A program made the position numbers and the translations under genes. Positions 7,668 through 15,808 of a stretch of DNA of 64,000 nucleotides are shown here, piece by piece (within the stretch, counting starts at the first letter, position 1; each line of letters opens with the position of its first letter). Below the pieces are notes generated by a model. It was not told where the DNA came from, made no database searches, and saw nothing but the letters and a program-made list of their open reading frames with translations. The stretch is from positions 1 to 64,000 of IMG/VR virus record IMGVR_UViG_3300035703_000058; one strand, 5' to 3'. The DNA is from a virus.

Positions 7668-8384
7668 TCAGATAACGGCCGCCGCCCGGCGCAGGCGAAC
7701 CAGCGCCTCCGCGACGCGGTTGATCGCGCGCTCGCCATCGTGGTCTGAGCCATCGGTGGCGCTGACAGGCATCAGCATGTGAAGCATCTCGTGGACAAGC
7801 GTCGTCTCACAGTCCCGGTAGCCCGGCGCGATGTCGGCGGGCATGTCGGCGACGTCGAGCATACGAATGGTCGCCGCGCCGGTGCTCGCGTTGCTTGACA
7901 GAAAGCCGGCGGTGTAGGCGCCTTTGCCAAGGTCCACCCACTTGGGCAGACGGTAGGTTTCGAGTGTGATGTCCCAATCCATAAGCCGAAGTTCTCGGCT
8001 CCAGAAGTCGAGCAGAACGCCCAGGTCGTCCATCGTGGGCGCCTTGTACAGCGCGGGCGCGGGCGTCCCGGTCGATGGCCCGTCCAAGTTGGTGATCGCC
8101 TTGTGGGCGTCGTCGCAGAGCTTGGCGAGGTGCGCGGCTTCTGCCCGCTCTGCTTTCCACCCGTTGAGCGCGTAGGCGATCCAGTCGGGCAGCCCATTGG
8201 GCAACTCGCAGTCCTCGGGCGGCTGCGGCACAGGCGATGTGCTCATGACCGTTCGCGCAGCGGCGAGTACCGCGTGAAGGCGCTCACACTCAGCGCGAAG
8301 CACGGAGATTTTCCCGAGCAGGCGTGCCCGCTCGGTCGGTGTGGTTTCGTTCATGTCGTCCTCGTTGAAAAGTGAGTCACTCAT
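7668..8384 (-). CDS. Metallopeptidase-like (HExxH) phage protein, 238 aa
   Basis: The C-terminal region has LVHEMLHMLMP, an HExxH zinc-protease signature, and downstream HDGERAINRVAEALV, where a Glu could be the third ligand as in SprT-like and related small metallopeptidases. The N-terminus has a short coiled coil (ARLLGKISVLRAECERL). The first ATG at 8384 overlaps the upstream gene; an internal ATG at 8354 has a better GAGGA site, so the true N-terminus may be 10 residues shorter. Substrate unknown. Confidence 0.65.
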   Translation of the reverse strand: MSDSLFNEDDMNETTPTERARLLGKISVLRAECERLHAVLAAARTVMSTSPVPQPPEDCELPNGLPDWIAYALNGWKAERAEAAHLAKLCDDAHKAITNLDGPSTGTPAPALYKAPTMDDLGVLLDFWSRELRLMDWDITLETYRLPKWVDLGKGAYTAGFLSSNASTGAATIRMLDVADMPADIAPGYRDCETTLVHEMLHMLMPVSATDGSDHDGERAINRVAEALVRLRRAAAVI

Positions 8385-8769
8385 CGCGCACCCCCATCGC
8401 CGCGAGAAGGCGCTCGCGCTCGGCGATGCGACGGCTGCGCAGGCGATCCAGCGCGTCGATGTCGCTGCTCAGGTCGGCGAGACGGTGCTCGGCCTGCTGT
8501 CCCCGCCCGGTCAGCGCCTCCAGCGTGGCCACCCTGGCGCGGAGCGTGGCGATCGTGTTGTGTTTGGCCTGGATTGCGGCTTGCAGGCTACGCAGCGCCA
8601 CAGCCTGGCGCTCGATCTTGGCCTGCATGGCGGCGCGATCGAGTGCGTCTCGGGCACGATCGAGTGTGGCTCGGGCGCGCTCCGCTTGCAGCGCCTCGCA
8701 GGTCTGCATCATCGTGGGGTGCGCGGACATGTCCGCCGCGCAGAACGGGCAGCTCGTGGGGTTAAGCAT
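8377..8769 (-). CDS. Small zinc-knuckle coiled-coil protein, 130 aa
   Basis: The protein starts MLNPTSCPFCAADM, a CPxC knuckle, with a second possible ligand pair around the His/Cys at residues 18-25. Almost all the rest is a coiled coil of Ala, Arg, Leu and Glu (about residues 30-120). It could be a structural or nucleic-acid-tethering protein. Overlaps with both neighbours place it in the same transcript. Confidence 0.6.
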   Translation of the reverse strand: MLNPTSCPFCAADMSAHPTMMQTCEALQAERARATLDRARDALDRAAMQAKIERQAVALRSLQAAIQAKHNTIATLRARVATLEALTGRGQQAEHRLADLSSDIDALDRLRSRRIAERERLLAAMGVRDE

Positions 8770-9205
8770 TGACTTTCTCTCCGTACAAAACCACCCGCCA
8801 GCCCGCGCGAACCAGGAACGGCGCGAGCCATTCGATGTGACAGGGGTGGGTGCGCTTGGGACTGTCCGGACGCGCACAGGCGCAGAAAAGCGTGTCCCCG
8901 TCGGCGACGGGGACCGCTACGGCGCGCTTGTCTTCGCGGCGCACGCTGACGAGGGCTCCGGGGGCAAAGCGCCCCAAGCCGTCAAGATAGAGCCATCGAA
9001 GCCGGCACCTCTCGGCGTACTCCTCGATGCCGATCCGGCGCGCCTGGACGTCGAGCAGGTCATCCAGGAAGGGCGCCGCGACACCGACTTTACCATCGCC
9101 GCGCGCCCACCACGGAGGGTTGGCCATGGCGCACAGTTTGGCGCCTGGTCCGTGTTGGCCGCGGCTGGCGAGATTGGTGAGGTGCAGGGTCGGGCGGTCA
9201 GCCAT
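8762..9205 (-). CDS. Conserved phage protein, 147 aa
   Basis: The N-terminus LHLTNLASRGQHGPG, followed by LCAMANPPWW and a long-spaced C-terminal part (HPCHIEWLAPFLVRAGW), matches a recurrent uncharacterised phage family with an N-terminal H-L-T-N/S-R-x-x-H-G-P-G signature. A Cys pair (FCACARPDSP) sits in the centre. No catalytic activity is assigned. Confidence 0.6.
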   Translation of the reverse strand: MADRPTLHLTNLASRGQHGPGAKLCAMANPPWWARGDGKVGVAAPFLDDLLDVQARRIGIEEYAERCRLRWLYLDGLGRFAPGALVSVRREDKRAVAVPVADGDTLFCACARPDSPKRTHPCHIEWLAPFLVRAGWRVVLYGEKVNA

Positions 9206-9827
9206 CGCGCACCTCCGCCGGCAAGGTGCCGTGCTTTTCGATGTGGGCGCGGAGAGTCTGGGCGTGTGCCCATGCGGCGGTCGCGGAAGGGTGCGAACAT
9301 CGGCGAGAGGTCCCGTCGAAGTCGGAGACGCGCACATCGTGGCGGCTGTCCACGCTCAAGACAAAAACATCGTGAACCCATTGGAGCCCGTGGCGTACCT
9401 CGCCATTCAACGCCTTGCCCGTGAAGTACCACCACCCTTCAGGCGCGGGGTCCTCCCCGACCAACATCAACCGAATCCTCCGCTCCTCAGCGAGCGCAAG
9501 GGCGGTGTCCATCTCAGTCCGCAGCCGGCGGACCTCGGCGATCAGGGCGGGCACGTCTTGGCGCGCGTGGGCGATAAAGTCGGTGTTCTCGCGCCACTGC
9601 TCGCCATCGTGGGCGGCGAGGTCCGGAGCTTGAAGCAGCGTAATCGCCACCGTCTCGCCTGCTCGCGAGCCGTCCATGCCGACGACGTTATCGTGGAACG
9701 CACCACGATCCTGCGTGCCGACGTAGTGGGCATTCATGTACGCCGTGTCGTCCGTGTGGACAGCGTACCAGGGTCCAGGGGTCGCCGCGTCGACGCGAGC
9801 TTCGACGGCTTCGAGGTCAAGGGGCAT
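9198..9827 (-). CDS. Ead/Ea22-like phage early protein, 209 aa
   Basis: ATGs occur at 9833 and 9827; GGAGG is adjacent to the first and about 6 nt from the second, so 9827 is preferred. The N-terminus (AVEARVDAATPGPWYAV) and middle (NTDFIAHARQDVPALIAEVRRLR) have the hallmarks of Ead/Ea22-type early proteins of temperate phages: an amphipathic R-x-x-x-A-A-T-P-G-P-W start and a terminal coiled coil. Function of the family is unknown. Confidence 0.65.
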   Translation of the reverse strand: MPLDLEAVEARVDAATPGPWYAVHTDDTAYMNAHYVGTQDRGAFHDNVVGMDGSRAGETVAITLLQAPDLAAHDGEQWRENTDFIAHARQDVPALIAEVRRLRTEMDTALALAEERRIRLMLVGEDPAPEGWWYFTGKALNGEVRHGLQWVHDVFVLSVDSRHDVRVSDFDGTSRRCSHPSATAAWAHAQTLRAHIEKHGTLPAEVRDG

Positions 9828-10020
9828 CTTCATCCTCCACGATCTCGGCGGCCATCGCCATGAATTGGCCAAAGCGAGCGGCTTCCACGGCGTGAATGTT
9901 GAGCGCCTCTGCGCGCAGTCGCTCGATCTCGTCCAGGGCGGCGCTCAGATTGCCCAGCGGAGTCCCGTCGCCCTTGCCACAGAGCAGGCGCTTCGCACGC
10001 TCGGAAAGTTCCTCAGACAT
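9817..10020 (-). CDS. Small helical hypothetical protein, 67 aa
   Basis: The short, acidic, mostly helical protein starts MSEELSERAKRLL and ends EIVEDEDAP. Its start overlaps the stop of the DUF5131 gene, and its own stop overlaps the start of the Ead-like gene. No motif is recognised. Confidence 0.55.
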   Translation of the reverse strand: MSEELSERAKRLLCGKGDGTPLGNLSAALDEIERLRAEALNIHAVEAARFGQFMAMAAEIVEDEDAP

Positions 10021-10993
10021 TCGGCACCTCCGACCACTCGCGACCGTCCAAAAGGCGTCCGGCGGCTTTCTTGCCGACGCGCATCACCGAGGTATCGCCG
10101 CTCAGATGGCGGGCATCGGGAAGGGTCCGCCCGAGCGCAATCGCGGTCTTGCGCAGCAGGGCATCGGGCCAGAAGTGAACGGGAACGCCACCACCATCGG
10201 CGGGGCTCGCCTCATACATTCCCGTCCAGCCGGTGCCGTTGGCCTCGACTTCTTCACCGGGCGCCCACTCGCCCCACTGCTTGAAGAAATACGGCACCCC
10301 AGCGGCAACACACTGATCGCGCAAAGACCGTGCCCAATTCGGGTGCATCGGGCGGGCGCCGGGTCCGCTCTCGCCGCCCACGATGATCCAGTCGAGCGCG
10401 GCAAGGTGTGCATCGGCCAGCGCCACGGGGCCGAGCAGCGGCTCCACCGACAGCCACAGCCGCGGCAAGCCGAGCACAAGGGGCAGGCGCTCGTCTGCGC
10501 GCTGTTGGTCCTCCACGGTCACGCCGGGCCACACGACATCGGGGCAGCCGAAGTTCCTGAACCATGCGGCGGCGATGTTGGCGCGCTTCGTCAGCGTCAG
10601 CAGCACCGCGGCGGGGCGGCCATCGGGCAGGCGCAGCGCCGACAGGGCTGGAATCGTGTCGAGCCAGATCTGCGTCCGGACCATTGTGACGACAGGGTGA
10701 TCCTCGAAGATGTCGGCGAGGCTGGCGGTGAAGATGCGCAGCGGGCGGGCTTCGGCCTCGCCGCGCAAGACGGCCCGAAGGTGTGCCTTCGCCCAGCGCA
10801 CGGGCAGGCGCCAGTTGTCGGCGGCGCCCACCACGCGGGTCCCGTTCGGTCCCCACTCGCCGAGCACGGCGGGGTTCCTGAACGAGTTCGCCTTGGCGTA
10901 GCAGTGGGCGCACCCGGGGCTTACCTCGGTGCAGCCGCGGACGGGGTTCCAGGTGGCGTCAGCCCACTCGATCGCGGTTTCTCTTGCCATCAT
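10013..10993 (-). CDS. Phage Gp37/Gp68 family protein (DUF5131)
   Basis: The 326-aa protein opens with TAIEWADATWNPVRGC, then TEVSPGCAHCYA, the diagnostic signature of the DUF5131 (Gp37/Gp68) family, which is widespread in phages and looks radical-SAM-like with its C-x7-C-x2-C spacing. A second typical block, LSVEPLLGPV and WIIVGGESGPGARP, follows about residues 190-225. The ATG at 10993 follows AGGAG and overlaps the sigma-like gene's stop. The biochemical role of the family is not established. Confidence 0.85.
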   Translation of the reverse strand: MMARETAIEWADATWNPVRGCTEVSPGCAHCYAKANSFRNPAVLGEWGPNGTRVVGAADNWRLPVRWAKAHLRAVLRGEAEARPLRIFTASLADIFEDHPVVTMVRTQIWLDTIPALSALRLPDGRPAAVLLTLTKRANIAAAWFRNFGCPDVVWPGVTVEDQQRADERLPLVLGLPRLWLSVEPLLGPVALADAHLAALDWIIVGGESGPGARPMHPNWARSLRDQCVAAGVPYFFKQWGEWAPGEEVEANGTGWTGMYEASPADGGGVPVHFWPDALLRKTAIALGRTLPDARHLSGDTSVMRVGKKAAGRLLDGREWSEVPNV

Positions 10994-11850
10994 ATTCTCC
11001 TGTTGGCTTGTTTGGCGTCCACCGCCAACTCGATGCGGAGGCGGTCGCTGCCGCGGTGGGTGATCTGCCGGATGCGCTCGCGGCACAAGCCGACGCGCTC
11101 GCCCAGCGCGGCGTGCGTGGTCGGTGCACAGTCGATGCCGTAGACGGCGCGAAGGAACTGCATCTCGCGCGGGTGACCCTTCTCCAGCCGGGCGATCGCC
11201 GCCCGCAGTCGGGCGACGTCGAGGCTGGCGGCGGCGGCTTCGTCGACCGGCACGGCGTCGGCGTCGGTGAAGAGGGCGTGCTGGCTGGCGCCGTCGGTGC
11301 CAGGCATAGGCGCGTCGAGGGACACACAGGCGAAGGCGCGGGCGGCGTTGACGTCGGCGACCGAGAAGCGACCGGCGGCCAGCTCGGCGGCAGGTTGACC
11401 GCGGTCATGGGCGCGGAGCATGGCCCGGGCAGCGCGCATCTCGCCTGCGATGGAGACGGCACCCCAGGTGTTGTCCGCCGCTTTGGTGACGCCGAGCCGA
11501 ATCCACCACCGGGCGACGGTGGAGAACTTGCCGCGCGCCGGATCCCAGATCACCGCGGCGCGGAACAGGTGCTCCAGGGCGGCGCCGGCCACTTCGTCGG
11601 CGTCGCGCAGCCGTGCGGCACGGATGTGCAGGTCGGCCATTCGGCTCGCCGCGATGCGCCACCGCAGCGCCTGGCCCTGCCGCCAGCGTGCCGCCAGCGC
11701 CGCCGGCTTCGGGGCGTCATGGACTTCGCAGTACGAGGCCCAGCGGGTGCCGCCCGGGCGCGCCGTGATGGCCATGTCGAGCGCGGCGGCCACCTCGTTC
11801 TCGATGGCCAGCGCTTCGGCGTGGAGTGCCTGGAGCTTGGAGGCTTTCAT
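10990..11850 (-). CDS. Sigma-70-like factor A, 286 aa
   Basis: The protein has a region-2-like segment (EHLFRAAVIWDPARG, then FSTVARWWIRLGV, about residues 95-120) and a C-terminal region-4-like HTH (AALGERVGLCRERIRQITHRG, about 250-270). Long Ala-rich helices lie between them. The start at 11850 overlaps the stop of a second, related factor directly upstream. Divergent phage sigma factors redirect host RNA polymerase to phage promoters; that function is inferred from the architecture. Confidence 0.7.
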   Translation of the reverse strand: MKASKLQALHAEALAIENEVAAALDMAITARPGGTRWASYCEVHDAPKPAALAARWRQGQALRWRIAASRMADLHIRAARLRDADEVAGAALEHLFRAAVIWDPARGKFSTVARWWIRLGVTKAADNTWGAVSIAGEMRAARAMLRAHDRGQPAAELAAGRFSVADVNAARAFACVSLDAPMPGTDGASQHALFTDADAVPVDEAAAASLDVARLRAAIARLEKGHPREMQFLRAVYGIDCAPTTHAALGERVGLCRERIRQITHRGSDRLRIELAVDAKQANRRI

Positions 11851-12713
11851 GCCGCGCCTCGGGCCGCGTAGGGGCTCGCGGGGCGCGGCTGGGCGCCCAG
11901 CATCGAGCGGAGGGCTTCGAGCCCTTGGCGCTCGATGATGCGGGCGCGCTCGCGGGAGACGCCGTGCTCGGCGCCCACCTCCAGCAGCGTGCGCTCTTCG
12001 CCATCGTCGAGGCCGAAGCGGCGCCGGATGATGGCGTGGTCGCGGGGCTGGCGGGCGGCCAACAGGTCGAGGGCGAGGTGCAGCTCTTCGGCCAGCTCGT
12101 TGTCGGCGGCGACCACGTCGACGGCGGGGCTGTCGCCGGGCAGCAAGTCGCCGAAGTAGCCCTTGCCGTCCGGGGCGGGCGCCGAGAGCGACACCATTTT
12201 GAAGCCGCGGGCGGCGTCCACGGTGATGCGGCTGACGGGGGTGCCGACCGTGCCGCGCAGGCGCAGATCGCGGCGCACATCCGAGAGGCGACCGGACGGC
12301 CTGACGACCGGGGCGCGGTCGATGGCGCGCTGGACGCCCGCGCGCACCCAATACGAGGCGTGGGTGGCGAAGCTCGCACGCGACGGCGACCACGTAATCG
12401 CGGCGATGAACAAGGACTCCAGCGCCGTCGAGGCGATGTCTTCGGCGGCTTCGCCCAAGCCGCGGGTCCTGCTACGGATCTGGTGCTGCTGGGTGAGCGC
12501 GAGCTGCCAGCGCAGCACTTCGGCGCGCTGCCACAGCGCCCACGCCGCCGGGTGCGCGCGGACCACCTGCCGCGCGCGCATGTAGCCCGGGGCGCGGGTG
12601 GACTCGCGCGGGACGCTGCGCCGCCGCGGGCTGAGGTCGAGGTGCAGGTCGGCGATGACCCGCTGCTCCAGCTCCAGGGCGGCGAGGTGTAGCTGCAGGT
12701 GCTGGACATTCAC
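11847..12713 (-). CDS. Sigma-70-like factor B, 288 aa (GTG start)
   Basis: The GTG at 12713 overlaps the upstream stop as GTGA and begins MNVQHLQLHL. Region-2-like sequence (DIASTALESLFIAAITWSP, FATHASYWVRAGVQRAI) lies around residues 95-135; region 4 is clear at the C-terminus (LLEVGAEHGVSRERARIIERQGLEALR). It is a paralogue in plan of the adjacent factor A and of the protein at 31544-32536. Likely a phage transcription factor acting with host RNA polymerase. Confidence 0.75.
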   Translation of the reverse strand: MNVQHLQLHLAALELEQRVIADLHLDLSPRRRSVPRESTRAPGYMRARQVVRAHPAAWALWQRAEVLRWQLALTQQHQIRSRTRGLGEAAEDIASTALESLFIAAITWSPSRASFATHASYWVRAGVQRAIDRAPVVRPSGRLSDVRRDLRLRGTVGTPVSRITVDAARGFKMVSLSAPAPDGKGYFGDLLPGDSPAVDVVAADNELAEELHLALDLLAARQPRDHAIIRRRFGLDDGEERTLLEVGAEHGVSRERARIIERQGLEALRSMLGAQPRPASPYAARGAA

Positions 12714-13348
12714 GCGGCACCCCCGGACTTCTGCGCGGCGCGCTCGGCGTCCACGATCTGCGCCCACGTCTCGCGCGTGTAGGTGATGCGCTTGACCCCC
12801 TTGGTGGGGAGCGTCTGGAGGGACCCGTTGTCGCCCGGGTAGGCGGCGAGCCTCAGCTCGTCAGCGTTCATCCGGTAGACCCGCCACCAGACGGTGTTGA
12901 TGCACAGCCGCCCCCGCGGGTGAACGCGGCGGAGCGGAGACATCACGATCTCGTTGGGGCGCAGATAGGCATCATCGGTGTGCAGGCGGTCGCAGTCGGG
13001 CACCAACTGGGTGCCGGGCCACGGCCAGCCCCGCACGTTCGCGGCGTGCTCCCAAGCGTCCGCCGCGCTGCCGTTGCCCGCCGAGAGCGCGCGGGCGTAG
13101 ACGTCGATGCTCAGCGGCTCGAAGCTGCCGTTGGTGGCGTAGGCGCCGAGCCGCCTGATCTCGGCGAAGTCGCCGACATCGAAGCGCGCGCCGTGCTCGA
13201 TCAACCTGCACAGCACATAAGTGAGGGCGCGGTTGGCCTCGCCGCGGAGTGGTGCCCTGCCGTGCCCGGCGGGTCGTTTCTCGGTGAGGATTGCGGTGTG
13301 CAGGCTCATGAGGGCCGACAGCGCCGCCGTGCGTTCGATGCGTTCCAT
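12710..13348 (-). CDS. Hypothetical protein, 212 aa
   Basis: AAGGAGA precedes the ATG at 13348 (MERIERTAAL). The middle of the protein (GDFAEIRRLGAYATNGSFEPL, WPWPGTQLVPDCDRLH) and the C-terminus (GVKRITYTRETWAQIVDAE) look globular, with no known motif. It sits between the SSB-tailed protein and the sigma factors. Family not recognised. Confidence 0.6.
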   Translation of the reverse strand: MERIERTAALSALMSLHTAILTEKRPAGHGRAPLRGEANRALTYVLCRLIEHGARFDVGDFAEIRRLGAYATNGSFEPLSIDVYARALSAGNGSAADAWEHAANVRGWPWPGTQLVPDCDRLHTDDAYLRPNEIVMSPLRRVHPRGRLCINTVWWRVYRMNADELRLAAYPGDNGSLQTLPTKGVKRITYTRETWAQIVDAERAAQKSGGAA

Positions 13349-13358
13349 GGGTGTCTCC

Positions 13359-14663
13359 TTAGAAGGGGATGTCGTCGGCGGGGTCGATGTTGTTGACGGG
13401 GGCGCCTCCCGCCTTGACTGGCCGGGCAAAGCGGCCCGCGCCCCACTCGGAGCGCCGATAGCGGCCACCGTCTGCGGTGTGGATGTAGGCGGCTGTCACC
13501 TCGTCGATAGAGGTGCGAACCCAAACATCCTCGTCTGGGCCGGGCTCGCCCAGCGCGGGGCGCTCGACTGGCTCGCACGAGTAAAGGCACCCGAACACCG
13601 AGCCGTCGGCGGCGCGGAAGAGCCCGGTGGCGTCCTCCACGTAGCCGCTAAGGACGCCGCGGGACCGGCCGCCAGCCTGCTGGACCTGGAAGAGACGCAA
13701 CGCTGGGGCGGCGGGCTGCTTGACCGCGGGGGGGCGAAGGTGGGTGTCCGCCACCGCGTCGTCGATGGCCATCTTCAACTCGCTGGGGCTGGTGACCCCG
13801 AAGGCGTTGGCCGCGTCGGTGGCGACGCCCATCCAGGCGGCGATGTCGCGGGCCTGCTTGGCGAGGTCGGCGGTGGGGTCGAGGTTCAGGACGGCGACCA
13901 CCACCTGGAGCTTGTCGGCGCTCTGGGCGAGGGCGTCGCGGAGACCGTTGTTCTCCTTGACCAGCGCGGCGGACTTGGGGCGTTCAGGCCATGGTGGCAG
14001 CTCGGTGATGTGTATAGCATCCGGGTGGTTAGCCCGGTGCATCGCGATCGCTGCGGGGTCGTGATTCAACGCCAGGACGGGCTCCACGCCCAGCTCCAAC
14101 TCACGGCGCTCGGCGTCGCTGATCTTGGTGGCAATCTCGGCCTCGCTCAGAGGCGCCTTGCCAGCCGGGGGTTTGGCGACGGCCACCGTGGCGTGCTTCT
14201 GGCCGCGCCGGTCCGGGCCGGCGATGGCCTCGTAAGCTCCGACGTTTCGGGCGGCGGTGCGGCATCCGTCACACACGCCGCGAACGTGCGGGGGGCCGGT
14301 GCAGCCGTCGTTGCGGCACAGATCGGGGTGAAGGTCGGCGTTGGGGCGAAGCTTGAACACACGGGGCACAGGGGGCTCCTTCGCCGCCAGCGTGGACGCG
14401 GACGGCTCGATGGGGGTGGGTGTCGGTCGGGCGCCAACAACGGCGCTCAGGGGGCGGGTGTCGGGCGAGGTGGTGAGCCCCCGGGTGATGGGGCGGACGG
14501 TCGGCGCCTTGGCCCGGGCGTCGCGCTCGGCCAGGCGGCGGTTGCGCTCTTCGTGGCCGTGTCTGGCGCACAACCCGTAAGCCTCCCCAGCACCGGCGAT
14601 CGGCAGACCGCAGCGGGGGCGGGCGCACAGGCCGTCGATGTCGGTCAGATCGAGGTCCATCAC
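13359..14663 (-). CDS. Zinc-finger protein with SSB-like C-terminal tip, 434 aa
   Basis: The start is the GTG at 14663 or the ATG at 14660; both overlap the exonuclease stop. The N-terminal 40 residues hold Cys/His ligands (CARPRCGLP, CARHGHEE) and a second cluster follows at about 115-135 (CRNDGCTGPP, CDGCR). The last residues are PADDIPF, the acidic Phe-ending tip by which bacterial SSB recruits its partners. A stretch at about 195-225 (VLALNHDPAAIAMH) closely resembles the motif I-II region of this phage's own C5 methyltransferase. Probable DNA-metabolism hub; a mosaic origin is inferred. Confidence 0.65.
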   Translation of the reverse strand: MMDLDLTDIDGLCARPRCGLPIAGAGEAYGLCARHGHEERNRRLAERDARAKAPTVRPITRGLTTSPDTRPLSAVVGARPTPTPIEPSASTLAAKEPPVPRVFKLRPNADLHPDLCRNDGCTGPPHVRGVCDGCRTAARNVGAYEAIAGPDRRGQKHATVAVAKPPAGKAPLSEAEIATKISDAERRELELGVEPVLALNHDPAAIAMHRANHPDAIHITELPPWPERPKSAALVKENNGLRDALAQSADKLQVVVAVLNLDPTADLAKQARDIAAWMGVATDAANAFGVTSPSELKMAIDDAVADTHLRPPAVKQPAAPALRLFQVQQAGGRSRGVLSGYVEDATGLFRAADGSVFGCLYSCEPVERPALGEPGPDEDVWVRTSIDEVTAAYIHTADGGRYRRSEWGAGRFARPVKAGGAPVNNIDPADDIPF

Positions 14664-15475
14664 TCACCGCACAGGTGGGGCAGGCCCAGCGCGTTGAGAA
14701 CTGCCAGGGTCCCGTCCTTGGCGATCGTCAGAGTGACGGGGGAACCGCTGCACCGTGGGCATCGCGCCGTGGGCTTGGGCCGCTCGGGCCACGCGGGGAG
14801 CGGGGTGCCGGTCACTTCGTGCCAGCCACAGGAGGGGCGCTCGCGATGGCCCGCCCGGTAGGCCCACGCGCAATAGTCGGCCTCTTGTGCCAGCGCACGG
14901 GCTTGCTGGCGCGCGAAGAAGGCGTCCAGCGGGAGCGTGGAGAGGCGGCTGTCTACGTCGGCGGCCACGCGGGGCAGGACCAGCGCGGTGGCCATCGTGT
15001 CCCCGGCGGCGCCGTGGGCGTCCAGGGTGCAGCCCATCTCGGCGGTGACGTCGGTGAGCTTGTTGTCCCCGTACTTGCCGTTGGGCCGGGCGCGGCGCAG
15101 AACGTGGGCGTCTACCCAGGGCCAAGGGATCAGGGCCGGGTCGTGGCCCGCCCGGGCCACCTCGTAGCGCAGGCGACCGTAGTCGAAGGGAGCATTGTAG
15201 GCGACGCAGACGCGGCCCTCGATGGCCGCCAGGAAGTCGCCGAGCACGTCGGCGAAGGCGGGCGCGTCGGCTACGTCGGCGTCGGTGATGCCGTGGACGT
15301 TGGTCGCGCCGGGCTCGATGGGCACGCCGGGGTTGACTCGGACGCAGAAGGCCACCCGGGGCAGCTCGCGGTAGGCGGCGTGGACCACCGCCAACTCGAC
15401 TACGCGGGCGTCGGGGCCTACGCCGGTCGTCTCGGTGTCGATGACGGCGATGGCGGCGTCTTGGAGGGTGGTCAT
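14660..15475 (-). CDS. DnaQ-like DEDDh 3'-5' exonuclease
   Basis: The 271-aa protein has all DEDDh exonuclease motifs: Exo I AVIDTETTG (residues 10-18), Exo II VAYNAPFDYGRLR (about 93-105) and Exo III HGAAGDTMAT with the catalytic His and Asp (about 150-160). A C-terminal zinc ribbon (CPRCSGSP) with Trp-rich linker follows the domain. It would remove nucleotides from 3' ends in proofreading, recombination or repair. It is co-transcribed with a Cas4/AddB-like nuclease. Confidence 0.85.
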   Translation of the reverse strand: MTTLQDAAIAVIDTETTGVGPDARVVELAVVHAAYRELPRVAFCVRVNPGVPIEPGATNVHGITDADVADAPAFADVLGDFLAAIEGRVCVAYNAPFDYGRLRYEVARAGHDPALIPWPWVDAHVLRRARPNGKYGDNKLTDVTAEMGCTLDAHGAAGDTMATALVLPRVAADVDSRLSTLPLDAFFARQQARALAQEADYCAWAYRAGHRERPSCGWHEVTGTPLPAWPERPKPTARCPRCSGSPVTLTIAKDGTLAVLNALGLPHLCGE

Positions 15476-15795
15476 GAGGAGGCGTCCAGCGGCAGCGCCC
15501 GCAGACGGTCACGCTCCGCCACCACGGCGCGCGCCGCTTCGAGCAGGTCGTAGTCGCCAGCCGTCGAGACGCCGAGAATGCGGCACAGCTCGATGCTCTC
15601 GTCGAGTAGGTCCCTGGCTTCGTCGTCCGCGGCGGGCGGCGACTCGGCCGGCACAACCAGCCGGGTCCAGGTGGTCACGTCGGTGTGCCCGTCGGGGCGG
15701 GCGATCAGGATGCGTCCATCGGGCGCGGTGCCGTAGACGAATACCCACGAACCGTCCAGCATGGCGAGAATCGGCGTAGAAAGAAGGCTACTCAT
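15472..15795 (-). CDS. Small hypothetical protein, 107 aa
   Basis: GAGGAG lies 8 bp upstream of the ATG at 15795. The N-terminal half is beta-rich (GSWVFVYGTAPDGRILIARPDG) and the C-terminal half helical and acidic (DDEARDLLDESIELCRIL). It overlaps the exonuclease start by ATGA. No family recognised. Confidence 0.55.
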   Translation of the reverse strand: MSSLLSTPILAMLDGSWVFVYGTAPDGRILIARPDGHTDVTTWTRLVVPAESPPAADDEARDLLDESIELCRILGVSTAGDYDLLEAARAVVAERDRLRALPLDASS

Positions 15796-15808
15796 CGGAC
15801 AAGGCTCC

